A stretch of 64,000 nt of DNA, taken from the NCBI RefSeq assembly GCF_003268635.1, contig NZ_CP029639.1:3855501-3919500 (forward strand), given 5' to 3'. Position 1 is the stretch's first letter. Every line of letters starts with the position of its first letter. A program made the position numbers and the translations under genes. The notes under the pieces are model-generated. The model was not told the DNA's origin. It saw nothing but the letters and a program-made list of their open reading frames with translations, and did not search any database. Below are positions 41,684-50,712 of the stretch, in pieces. The DNA is from Paenibacillus sp. DCT19. GTDB lineage: Bacteria; Bacillota; Bacilli; Paenibacillales; Paenibacillaceae.

Positions 41684-42334
41684 CTATAGAGAATGTTGAA
41701 GAAACCACTTATACAGATCAGGATTATTGTATGTTTCAGTCCAAGCATCGTGATCACCCTCAGGGTAGACGGTAAGTTTAACATCCGCGTTCAAAGCAAG
41801 GAGTGCATCCACAATTCCTTGTGATTCCGAGAGCGGTACCACATCATCCTTAGCACCATGAAAAGCCCAGATAGGTAATCGTTGTAATGCAACTGCCTTG
41901 GCTGGATTACAACCTCCACAGATTGGTACTGCAGCCGCAAAAACGCCCGGATAGTCAGCAGGTAGATGCCATGCACCATATCCTCCCATACTTAAACCAG
42001 TTAGGTATACCCGTTTGGGATCGGCCGCATAATTGGCCAGTACATATTCCACAATGGCTATAACGGCTTCTTTCTCATTGGCCCAGAATTCGTCCTCTGG
42101 ACATTGAGGTGAGATAACGATAAATGGGAATTCTTCATCCTGTTCTACGATCTGAGGAAGACCATGCTGCCGAAGCTGGTTCAAATCCGTTCCACGTTCA
42201 CCGGAACCATGGAGAAATAGAATGACGGGCCAAAGGTCGTTTGTTTCTGTAACCGTTTTGGGAACATGAAGTAAATAATCCATCGTTACAGTCTTCTTAA
42301 TTTCTTTGATCAATCGATGACTATCCTGAGTCAT
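41684..42334 (-). CDS. Alpha/beta-hydrolase esterase, about 216 aa
   Basis: The start chosen is ATG at 42334 (MTQDSHRL), after AGGGGGG; a GTG at 42349 overlaps the preceding stop but has a worse site. Nucleophile elbow GLSMGGYG, oxyanion region LFLHGSGERG, acid in HGAKDDVVP and catalytic His in GDHDAW. This is the dienelactone-hydrolase/PHB-depolymerase-like esterase group common near carbohydrate genes. No signal peptide, so cytoplasmic. It follows the SDR gene by about 10 bp and is probably co-transcribed with it. The substrate is unknown. Confidence 0.87.
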   Translation of the reverse strand: MTQDSHRLIKEIKKTVTMDYLLHVPKTVTETNDLWPVILFLHGSGERGTDLNQLRQHGLPQIVEQDEEFPFIVISPQCPEDEFWANEKEAVIAIVEYVLANYAADPKRVYLTGLSMGGYGAWHLPADYPGVFAAAVPICGGCNPAKAVALQRLPIWAFHGAKDDVVPLSESQGIVDALLALNADVKLTVYPEGDHDAWTETYNNPDLYKWFLQHSL

Positions 42335-42345
42335 GTCTCCCCCCC

Positions 42346-43368
42346 TCACAATTCATTTCTAATCTTAAGTAAAGCTTCGTCCAGCACACCAACGACCTTG
42401 TCACACCATGCATCGAACTCTGGATCTTCTTTTTGAAGCTCAGGATGGGCAAGAATATGCTCAACAGTGTCTCTAATGCCTTGATCCGCGCGCGTTGTTG
42501 CTACGAACTCCGGCACCAGCCTTTTGAGCTTGCTATTATCAAATACAACGGTATTTGCCTTGTCGCCAAGTAATCCTCCTCGCAGATCCTGATCACTGCA
42601 GCCAGCCAGGAACTCGGAGGATACGTGTACGGCATGAAGCTTAACGCCAAGCGCACTCGCAATGATCTCATAGATCTGATTCCACGTGACGGATTCGTCC
42701 GACGTAATATGTACGGATTCTCCGATCGCATGGATGTTGCCCATCAGACCGATGAAGCCTTTTGCAAAATCGCTATTGTGCGTTATGGTCCACAGTGACG
42801 TGCCGTCACCATGAATAATGACCGGTTTATTATCAAGCATACGCTTAAGCACCTGCCAGCTACCTTGCGCACCATGAACACCTAAAGGTACGGATTGCTC
42901 GTTATACGTATGACTTGGACGTACAATCGTTATCGGAAATCCTTGCTCCCGATATTGCTTTAATAGATATTCCTCACAAGCAATCTTGTTGCGAGAATAT
43001 TCCCAATACGGATTGGATAATGGCGTGCCTTCCGTAATTCGATAATCTGCAAGCGGGGTCTGATATGCTGATGCAGAGCTAATAAATATAAATTGTTTGG
43101 TTTTGTCCTTGAACAGCCGATAATTTCGCTCCAACTGTGCGGGTACAAATGCAATAAAGTCTGCCACCACATCGAAATTCAGATCGGCAATCAGCTCTGC
43201 TACTCGTGCTTCGTCATTGATATCCGCTTGCAATACCTTCACTTCCGCAGGAAGATTGGCATTTCGATTCCCTCGATTGATGAGATATAGCTCCCAGCCC
43301 TGCTCGGCAAGTTGAGTTGTTATGGCTGTACTGATTGTTCCTGTGCCTCCAATAAATAGCGCTTTCAT
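42346..43368 (-). CDS. NAD-dependent epimerase/dehydratase-like extended SDR, 340 aa
   Basis: The start is ATG at 43368 (MKALFIGGTGTIS), after GGAGG; an upstream in-frame extension has no site. It has the Rossmann GGTGTIS loop, INRGNRN after the second strand (suggesting a cofactor with a bound phosphate or adenosine contact), FISSASAY, and YSRNK as the YxxxK catalytic pair. The C-terminal region (WNQIYEIIASALG) is like isoflavone-reductase/CSP41-type extended SDRs, which often have no known substrate. It forms an operon with the esterase. Confidence 0.85.
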   Translation of the reverse strand: MKALFIGGTGTISTAITTQLAEQGWELYLINRGNRNANLPAEVKVLQADINDEARVAELIADLNFDVVADFIAFVPAQLERNYRLFKDKTKQFIFISSASAYQTPLADYRITEGTPLSNPYWEYSRNKIACEEYLLKQYREQGFPITIVRPSHTYNEQSVPLGVHGAQGSWQVLKRMLDNKPVIIHGDGTSLWTITHNSDFAKGFIGLMGNIHAIGESVHITSDESVTWNQIYEIIASALGVKLHAVHVSSEFLAGCSDQDLRGGLLGDKANTVVFDNSKLKRLVPEFVATTRADQGIRDTVEHILAHPELQKEDPEFDAWCDKVVGVLDEALLKIRNEL

Positions 43369-43423
43369 ATTTGCACCTCCAGATGGAATATATGACTCTA
43401 CCATGATATCATGCATGCAAAAG

Positions 43424-43458
43424 AGGAGCAAAGATTCGGTTACCCCAACCCTGCTCCT
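43424..43458. terminator. Terminator after the cupredoxin gene
   Basis: AGGAGCA (43424-43430) pairs with TGCTCCT (43452-43458), with an inner GGTT/AACC pair. On the minus strand CTTTTGC follows. Confidence 0.7.
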
Positions 43459-43463
43459 TCATT

Positions 43464-43898
43464 TTAGACAACTTTGATTTTTCCATAAATCATATACATA
43501 CCGCAATGGATTTGGTATTCACCTGGTTTTAAATCAGGATCGACCGTGTAGTAATTATCACCCTTTTGCATGTATAGATCCATGCCAAGATCACTGGACA
43601 ACAATGACTTAACATGCGTAACTTGCCGAGTAAGAATAAAATTAATTTTGGTAGGAACCCCCGCCTTTACTTCAATGACATCTGGGCCAAAACCATCGTT
43701 ACTTACACTCACATCAATAACTTCAAATCCCTGCAGATCTTCTGCTGTCTCGGCTTTAGCTGCATTCGCGGCTTTGGCGCTTTCCGAACCTGGGGACATA
43801 TCTTTACCCATAAAAAACACTAGAAACGAACCAAGTAAAACAACTACAGCAAGACCCAACGTTAACATTGGCCAAGCTTTACGGATCCAACTATTCAT
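43464..43898 (-). CDS. Membrane-anchored cupredoxin domain protein, about 144 aa
   Basis: The start is ATG at 43898 (MNSWIRKAWPM), after AGGAG. One N-terminal transmembrane helix (LTLGLAVVVLLGSFLVFF) is followed by an Ala/Glu-rich linker and a cupredoxin fold. Candidate copper ligands are the His in QVTHVKSL and the C-terminal cluster HCGMYM, similar to the cytochrome-c-oxidase subunit II / nitrosocyanin-like soluble cupredoxins. It probably binds copper on the outer face of the membrane. A stand-alone gene; its redox partner is not evident. Confidence 0.8.
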   Translation of the reverse strand: MNSWIRKAWPMLTLGLAVVVLLGSFLVFFMGKDMSPGSESAKAANAAKAETAEDLQGFEVIDVSVSNDGFGPDVIEVKAGVPTKINFILTRQVTHVKSLLSSDLGMDLYMQKGDNYYTVDPDLKPGEYQIHCGMYMIYGKIKVV

Positions 43899-44054
43899 AT
43901 CAACGCTCCTCTTTCCATCATTCATTGCTCAAGCACACGTTTTAAGCATACCTGATTCATCTCAAAATTAAAATGACTCCAGTGGGCTATAGCCAGCCTC
44001 AATGCCAGAGCAGTCATACATTCTCAATCGAAAACTTAGTTTATAAATAGAAAA

Positions 44055-44074
44055 AAGCCTGATTATTCAGGCTT
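44055..44074 (-). terminator. Terminator after the EamA transporter gene
   Basis: AAGCCTGA, ATAA, TCAGGCTT then TTTTCTATTT on the minus strand. Confidence 0.85.
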
Positions 44075-44115
44075 CTTCAGGTAAACTCGTTCATTTTTTA
44101 TTAAAAATGACTATT

Positions 44116-45062
44116 TCATGAATATGATGGCGAGGTTCGTTTTAACCTTAACTTGTGCAACTCAGGCAAGGCAACGCCAAGTAACACCACAATAACTCCG
44201 AACCATTGCAATACGCTAACATGCTCATGAAGAACAATCGCTGAGAGCAGCACTGCAACCGGAAGTTCTACCGCTCCTAGTATGCCTGCCATATCCCCTC
44301 CAATATGCGGAACGCCAATAGCGAACAGTACTGGTGGAATAAAAGCTCCGAAGAATCCAAGCAAGAAACCAAAGACGAGCAACTGGCTCCAGATCAAGCC
44401 ATTAAACAAGAACGTCGGCGGGAAAAGAATGCATAACAGAACCAAACCACCAGTCACCATCCATGCGCTGCGAAATGCAGGATGTGCAGAGGGAACTGCT
44501 TTTCCACTGAATAAAACAAACAAAGAATAACTTACAGCCGCCATAAGTCCCAGTGCAATCCCTAGACCACTAAATTCACCAAGACCCTGTTCGAGGAAAC
44601 CTGCAGCCAGCAGTGTCCCCCAAAGAGGATAACTAGTGTGAACAGAGTGACTTTATTCGGACGTTGTCGCTTGCTCACGGCCTGAATCAATACGCTAATC
44701 CATGTGAATTGAAATAATAGGATAATGGCAAGTGATGCCGGAATGTATCGCAGTGATTGATAATAAACCAAACCGGTAATTACGGTCGGTGTGCCGGCCG
44801 CCATAAGTATTAAACGCTGTTTCCACGTTAATTTCTGAAAAACACGAGTTGGTGCAGATGACGATTTACCTGCGTTATTATGTTTACGTTTCATGTTAAA
44901 TCTTGTGTATAGTGCCAGCATCCACGAAAGAATGAACCCTGTAATCAGTTGTGTGCCCACAACCTCACCTAACTTATAGCCTTCACCATAAGCCAAAACC
45001 ACGATCGTGGATAATATACCGTAACTCATTGCTCCCGCAAGAACAGATAGATAATATTTCAT
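44116..45062 (-). CDS. EamA/DMT-family membrane transporter, frame broken at 44617-44621
   Basis: The start is ATG at 45062 (MKYYLSVLAGAMSYG), with AGGAGG upstream. Two open frames each carry half of a ten-helix EamA protein. Adding one base to the run CCCCC (44617-44621) restores LFGGTLLAAGFLEQGLGEF and a 315-residue protein. EamA proteins are drug/metabolite exporters with a twofold repeat; the second EamA half covers about residues 165-300. The gene is preceded by its own promoter and an ON-type riboswitch, so export of the riboswitch ligand (or a related metabolite) is the likely job. Confidence 0.88.
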
Positions 45063-45135
45063 TGATGAACAAACCTCCTGATGTTCCAACAATCAATTTA
45101 AATAAACCCTGCTCAGAAAGACACATCCAAAATGC

Positions 45136-45191
45136 AAAAAAATCCTAACTACGTGCAAGGAATACATGAATCCCTTGGCATCGTAGTTAGG
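45136..45191 (-). terminator. Terminator of the riboswitch expression platform
   Basis: CCTAACTACG pairs perfectly with CGTAGTTAGG, with an internal CAAGG/CCTTG hairpin, then ATTTTTTT on the minus strand. Its left arm includes the P1 3' strand and part of P3 of the aptamer, so aptamer folding and termination exclude each other. Confidence 0.88.
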
Positions 45192-45258
45192 AAGTATAGG
45201 CTTCCCGTAGAGACCCTCGCCCTGTGTACACTTTCGGCCTGCGAGGTTATACGAAATA
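45181..45258 (-). ncRNA. Purine-class-like riboswitch aptamer (variant loops) upstream of EamA exporter
   Basis: In transcript order: P1 UCGUA, J1/2 UAUAAC, P2 CCUCGC...GCGAGG, J2/3 GUCUCUAC, P3 GGAAG...CUUCC, J3/1 UAACUACGA with UACGA closing P1. The three junctions match the purine-riboswitch core. The C of ACUACG corresponds to C74, the base that selects guanine-type ligands. Loops differ from the canonical ones: L2 is about 20 nt and L3 is CCUAUA, but AGGC in L2 can pair with GCCU at L3, so the loop-loop contact may be kept by new sequence. With the downstream terminator this predicts gene activation by ligand. Confidence 0.75.
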
Positions 45259-45299
45259 AATATGCTTTTGTGATGTGTTCTTCTGTGACGACTTTTCAT

Positions 45300-45328
45300 A
45301 TATTACATGGGAGGTGAGATGGTGTCAA
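45300..45328 (-). promoter_or_regulatory. Promoter of the riboswitch/EamA transcript
   Basis: TTGACA (45328-45323), 17 bases, TAATAT (45305-45300) on the minus strand. It lies 63 bp after the helicase stop. Confidence 0.8.
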
Positions 45329-45390
45329 CCCTCTTTTACAAATTTAAAATGGATAACTTATGTTGTACAATCTCTTACGCCCTACATATG

Positions 45391-47602
45391 TTATACGTCC
45401 GTTGTATCCCATTCCAGCGTTTGCTGTAAGCCTGATTGTAGTCCAGGCAGATCCAAACCATCCACCGCAAAAGCATCGCGAATTAATGGCGGAGCTACAA
45501 ACTCATCGTATTTACCAAGGTATGGTGCTTCATCCTCAGCAAGCAACGCAGATGCATCCTCAACTGCCCGACATTCACTCATGATTTCAGCTAACAATGT
45601 GCGTGCATCAACTTGGCCAGCGACGACAAAATAATAAGGCTCCATTGGCACCACAGACCGTAATGCTAACTTGGTTGATAGATTATGCTTCATAAGTCGC
45701 TCTAATGTACGAAATGCTTTGCTACCTACCCAGGGCAATACATAATGTGAATCACCGCCTGCTGGTATGACGACTTGCTTCAGTAATCCTGTCTCACGAG
45801 CCAATCTACGCGCCCGCTCTAGTCGATTCACTGCCTGTGGTGATAGATACGGATAGATGACTGAACTCGACAACACTTCTCTCATTTTCTGAATCACCAT
45901 CGTATGAATATCGCCGCCTGCTCCAAGCCATAATGTATCCACTTTGCCCTTCGCTGACTTCACGTACACAGACTTATGCTTACGATCCACCTCTTCGACC
46001 TTCCACAGTTTCCCTGCAAGAGAGAAGCAGTAGCCTGGTGGCGGTACAGTCGTAATGGAGCCTATTTCTTCTGAAACATTCAACACTTTATGCTCTTCAT
46101 CATCCTTGAAAACGGCGTAGAAACGATAATTATTTACCGTTTTCTCCCCGTTAGTCCAATAATTAACGTCCGCTCTTCTGTCCACTGCAAATGATCGGTA
46201 TCAATCAGATAATTTAGAAAAACATCATACTGACTGCTGTTGATCTGCGAAAAAGGGGCAAGCGAAAGGACAGCCTCTGCCAGCTCTCTAGGTTCGGCTT
46301 CACCCATACTTTTGAGCATACTCATCGTCTGATGGTAGAGCACTCCCATCGGCATTTTACGAGCTTCAAGTGGTTCAACCCACTTCGTCTTCACATATAA
46401 TTCAATGACTGCAATCGCGCGAAGTAACGTCCACGGCATACATGCAGGGAGTTCAGCATCCTCCGCCTCTTCCTCTGGGCATACAAATAACATCTCCGAA
46501 GCCATATCATCCCGTCGACCCGATCGCCCTAGTCGTTGAACAAAGCTCGACGCACTGTAAGGCGCACCAAGCTGCACAACCCGTTCTAGTTCTCCAAGAT
46601 CAATGCCGAGTTCCAGTGTTACGGTTGCTGCGGCTACCGCTGGCCCTGCCCCTGTTCGCAAGGCGGCCTCCGTCTCTTCTCTCAGCATCGCGGATATGCT
46701 GCCATGGTGGACGTGAAATACATCACGCTCCTGCCTTCTCGCTGCAACTCGCCGTAGCTCAAGGATGGTAACTTCAGCATCAGTCCGACTGTTGGTGAAG
46801 ACTAAAGCCTTCTTCCGATGAGTACTTTCGTAGATAAAATCATAATACGCTTTACGGGCATTATGCAGATGCTCTGCCTGCTCTTCATCACGAGCATCCG
46901 GGAACGAGAAATGTTCAACCCGAAGGCGCAATTTTCGGCCACCAGGCGAAGAGACAACATCTACGCCTTGATCCGTTCCGGCTGCAAGCCATGCAGTCGC
47001 TGCATCGTAATCGCTGAGGGTTGCGGATAAGCCCACACGGCGTGGCTTGCATCCTGCCATACGTTCAATTCGAGCCAGCTCACTCAGTACTTGAATACCC
47101 CGATCTGCTCCCATAAAAGCATGCACTTCATCAATAATGATATACCTCAGGTCATGAAAAAGAGCTGGGATCGCATTCGGTCGATTCATCAACAGACCTT
47201 CAAGTGATTCCGGTGTAATCTGAAGTACACCCGACGGATTTCGCACCAAACGTGTTTTCTCCGCTTGAGCTACATCTCCATGCCAATGCCACACTGGAAT
47301 GTTGCCTTCAGACAACAAATCCTTCAGCCGCTCAAATTGGTCATTAATCAGTGCTTTCAACGGTCCAATATACAAAATTCCAACCGACTTAGATGGACGT
47401 TCGTACAATTCTGTTAGCGCAGGGAAAAAAGCCGCTTCCGTCTTGCCAGAGGCTGTACCCGCTGCAATCAACATATGATGTGGCGTATGAAAACAAATAT
47501 TGCACGCTTCGATCTGGGCTGGACGAAGAGATTCCCATCTTTTTTATATATAAATTCCTGGACAAACGGCGCTAATCGATAAAAAGGGTTCGCTTCGCTC
47601 AT
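45391..47602 (-). CDS. Lhr/BrxHI-like superfamily 2 helicase, two frame breaks (46146-46149 and 47540-47545)
   Basis: True start is ATG at 47602 (MSEANPFYRLAPFVQEFI). Adding one base at the T6 run 47540-47545 restores YKKRWESLRPAQIEACN (Q-motif), and one at CCCC 46146-46149 restores IIGLTGEKTVNNYRFY, giving 737 residues. Motifs: Walker A TASGKTEA, DEVHAF (DEVH box), LSATLSD, FTNSRTDAE, and motif VI QRLGRSGRRDD. The C-terminal 270 residues follow the Lhr-like pattern. The start overlaps the stop of the upstream ATPase gene (ATGA). Similar helicases are called BrxHI in some BREX systems. Predicted to remodel nucleic acid as part of the three-gene operon. Confidence 0.85.
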
Positions 47603-48942
47603 AACTCAAATTCCGCGAGAAAATCATCCAGCTCATCTGCAGATGATGATGAACCGCTTGTTTTGCCCGATCCGTCGGGTTTAGCAGCTCGCTCTCCAAG
47701 CAATTGTGTATATGTCACTTCAGGATTCTGGTGCAATGTGTGCAGCACATCCATAAAATCTCTTACCACTTCACGGGTAGTGAGCATTTCATCGGCACCA
47801 AGTCGGTTAACTGCAATTTGCATAAAATCAACTAATTCGTCATCGTGTAAACTTGCAGTATAACCAAAATGCAAGGCATGAATCTGGCGAAGCTTTTGTA
47901 GTAGAATTAGAATTTCCTCATGAGATAACATGGATAGCTTCAAGATAGGCCCCGTATAATTGGCATAATCTCTTGCTGCATAACGGCCGTCAATCAGTCT
48001 GGAACGTAGCGCTTCATAACTGAACAACCCTCTACGTTCATCCTCCACAAACTGCGGGGTTCCTCCTACAAAAATGCCCAGATGTTCTGCCTTACCCTGC
48101 ATCGTATCATTAAACATCGTGAGCAGCTTCTCATAGTTACTCTGACGCGATACGCTATTTGTAATTTTGTACAGATTAACTGCCTCATCAATAAACAACA
48201 GCAAACCTTTATATCCGATTTTGGCGATAAACTCAGACCATAATTTGAAATAATCGTACCAGTTATCATCGTCAATGATTACGCCAACAGCCAGTTCTTT
48301 CTTGGCTTCTGTCTTGGTTGAATATTCCCCTCTTAACCAGCGGAGAGCTGCTTGCTTCTGATCATCGTCACCGAGCTTATAGCCGTTCCAGTACGAGGCC
48401 AGTACTTTAGCAAAATCAAATCCATGAACCAGATTCTGCATCTCATTCGTTACGGCATAGATCTGTTGCTCTACTTGCAGGGCAAGTGCTGGATCGTCTG
48501 GTCTTAATCCGTTATTTTGCATCGTTTGCTGCTGCAGCGCTGCAATCCATTTCTGTAAAATAGGCTCCAATGCGCCGCCATCCGGACGTGTACGTGTAGA
48601 CAGGCGGGTCATCAACTCACGATATGTAGCCAGTCCTTGACCTTTGGTTCCTACAAGTCTTCGCTCAGGGGACAGGTCAGCGTCCGCCACGACAAACTCT
48701 CGATCCATCGCATAATTGCGAATCATTTGCAAAAGAAAGCTTTTACCACTACCATATCGACCTGTAATCAGTTTAAATGCAGCGCCGCCTTCTGCGATAT
48801 TGTCCATATCTCGCAAAATTGCCCCTACTTCAGGTTTCCGGCCAACCGCAATCTGCTCCAGTCCAATCCGCGGCACAACACCCGCGGTTAAGGAATTGAC
48901 AAGAGCAGTTGTGATTCGTTTCGGTATTTTAAGTTCTGTCAT
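47599..48942 (-). CDS. BrxD-like P-loop ATPase (DUF2791 type), 447 aa
   Basis: Intact. The N-terminal LVNSLTAGVVPRIGLEQIAV and RDMDNIAEGGAAFK are followed by Walker A GRYGSGKSFLLQ, VVADADLSPERR, and Walker B GLLLFIDEAVNLY. An RRGLFSYEALRSRL segment is typical of the BREX ATP-binding BrxD family. The C-terminal tail is Ser-rich and acidic. It starts 6 bp after the TerB-type gene and overlaps the helicase by 4 bp, so all three are one operon. The AAA-type ATPase probably controls the helicase or loads it. Confidence 0.85.
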   Translation of the reverse strand: MTELKIPKRITTALVNSLTAGVVPRIGLEQIAVGRKPEVGAILRDMDNIAEGGAAFKLITGRYGSGKSFLLQMIRNYAMDREFVVADADLSPERRLVGTKGQGLATYRELMTRLSTRTRPDGGALEPILQKWIAALQQQTMQNNGLRPDDPALALQVEQQIYAVTNEMQNLVHGFDFAKVLASYWNGYKLGDDDQKQAALRWLRGEYSTKTEAKKELAVGVIIDDDNWYDYFKLWSEFIAKIGYKGLLLFIDEAVNLYKITNSVSRQSNYEKLLTMFNDTMQGKAEHLGIFVGGTPQFVEDERRGLFSYEALRSRLIDGRYAARDYANYTGPILKLSMLSHEEILILLQKLRQIHALHFGYTASLHDDELVDFMQIAVNRLGADEMLTTREVVRDFMDVLHTLHQNPEVTYTQLLGERAAKPDGSGKTSGSSSSADELDDFLAEFEL

Positions 48943-48948
48943 TACATA

Positions 48949-50582
48949 TCACCTCTTCACATGTTCAAACACAGTTATATACTCCGGAACAATCCGGTCG
49001 TTATCAATGAGTAGATCACCGATCGTTTCCATAGCTGCATCGTTGATCTCATCGAGCAAAAGGGTGGGCATTGTACCATTCCGCTCAGCCACCTGCACCA
49101 GCTCTCGATCAGGTTCATCACCTAATAATGCATATATCGCCTGCACATGTCGCGGAGCCAACTCATCTGCAAAAAGAATCCATTCATCATCCAATTCTGC
49201 TATGGAGGAATCATTCCATTTTAAGGTGAAGTCTTCTTCTTTTGACTTCATATCGGTACTACTATCGTAGGATTCCATGGTTTCCATTGTGTGCTGTATA
49301 TTGAGATCCTCTAACTGAAGAGTCATCTTGACTTCGTCCATCTTCGGTAAGGTATGTTCTTCTGTCACTTGCATCCCTTCGTGTTGGTTCAGAAGTTGAT
49401 TGTCTGGTACAAGCTTGTCTTCCGAATATTCATGTTTGTCTATCATAAGTGCTTCTCGAACGTAGTCACTCTCCTGTTGCAAGACGGCAAGCTTCTCCTG
49501 ATCAATCCTTACCATCGGCTTTTCTTTGAGTTCTTCCTGCTCAGCAGCAAATACCTTATCTAGATATCGCTCTATGACTTGAGCAAATTCAGTATCGAGG
49601 GTCTTCCCACGCAGTCTGCCTCTGAAACCAAGTAATTCCCGTAGTTTATTTTCAGTACAGCGGAAAATCCTTGTAATCATTGAACAGAATGGAGCACTGT
49701 CACCAACGGGAACAAAGGTAAGATCAATCGCTTTTCCATACAATGTATCATCATAAACAGCTTTGCGAAATAACGCACGTTTGATGCTCTTCTCCTTCGT
49801 CAACTGCAAATGATCGATCAATCCTACCCACGGGTTCGTTGCAGATAGGATTCCATTAGAACCATCACTTGTGGTATATACCGTTCCAATGCAAGTTGAC
49901 CTTGATCTCTATAAAATTTACTGAGAGTAATGTCATATTCATAATATCTGCTGAGCAGTTTCAACGACAATTTCGACACGTCACTCGTCAGCAACCGATG
50001 CAGCTCCATATCCGATATCTCCATTGGAAGATAACTCTTAGTGATATTCATGATCTCAGTTAAAGACATCTGCACTTGATGCACAAGCCCATAGTCGACA
50101 AGCCAATCCTGCATGTACACATCAAGTTGCGGGAATCGTTCCCGATAATTAACCCATAATCGTTTTAGTTGCTCATATCCCCATTCAGGCTCTTGCCATC
50201 CAATACCATTAATTAACTCGTAGATGTGTACAAAAAGATATGACAAGTCCGTATCCATATATCTTTCGGCACGTACTTCAGATCGCCAGTAGAAATACCA
50301 CTTTTGTTGTGACTCGCTCATCACACCATACGTTGGCCAATAACTCATAAAAGGCACAAATGGTGCCTCTTCTCCCTGCAATTCGATATATTGTCGTGCT
50401 TCCTGGGCGAACCTTCGCTCCGATGACAAAACGCCTCCGTTCGTAACTTGTTTATCAAAGGGAGCGCGAGTCAAAGTTGATCGTTCAGGTATAGGAACTT
50501 CAGTTGTGCTAGCATCCTCACTTAGATCAATCTCGGTAAATTCTAATTGCCTGGAATTGTCTTCCATTGTTTCATACTTCAC
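48949..50582 (-). CDS. TerB-N / TerB-C domain protein, frame broken at 49827-49829
   Basis: The start is GTG at 50582, five bases after AGAGGA. Residues about 75-150 form the TerB-N domain: FMSYWPTYGVMSESQQKWYF, WRSEVRAERY, LSYLFVHIYELINGIG. The frame stops after YLQRTRG; one base added at CCC 49827-49829 restores RTRGVGLIDHLQL and a 544-residue protein with a charged linker and a TerB-C-like C-terminus. Such proteins are known from comparative work on tellurite/stress-response (Ter) gene neighbourhoods. It is the first gene of an operon with a BrxD-like ATPase and Lhr-like helicase. No enzyme motif is visible. Confidence 0.8.
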
Positions 50583-50606
50583 CCCATCCTCTAGTAGAGA
50601 ATACGA

Positions 50607-50641
50607 ACAAGTGTATCCATACCGCTCATTATAACACTTGT
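50607..50641 (-). promoter_or_regulatory. TerB-operon promoter flanked by an inverted repeat
   Basis: An extended -10 TGTTATAAT (minus strand, core 50633-50628) sits between ACAAGTGT and ACACTTGT, a perfect 8-bp inverted repeat with a 19-base spacer. It is the likely operator of a regulator not seen in the window. No clear -35. Confidence 0.65.
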
Positions 50642-50658
50642 CCTATTCCAGTGGTGAA

Positions 50659-50699
50659 CAAAAAAATGGCGTTTGAACTGTTGCTAGTTCAAACGCCAT
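50659..50699 (-). terminator. Terminator after the phytochrome gene
   Basis: ATGGCGTTTGAACT pairs perfectly with AGTTCAAACGCCAT (14 bp, 6-base loop), followed by seven Ts on the minus strand. Confidence 0.92.
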
Positions 50700-50712
50700 A
50701 TCTCATTCGATT

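Noticed and set aside
45136-45258. T-box leader before the EamA gene
   Set aside because: There is no T-box consensus sequence and no specifier-loop layout; purine-aptamer junctions fit better.
45391-50582. A complete BREX system
   Set aside because: No PglX methylase, PglZ, BrxA, BrxB or BrxC is encoded nearby; only BrxD- and BrxHI-like proteins are present.
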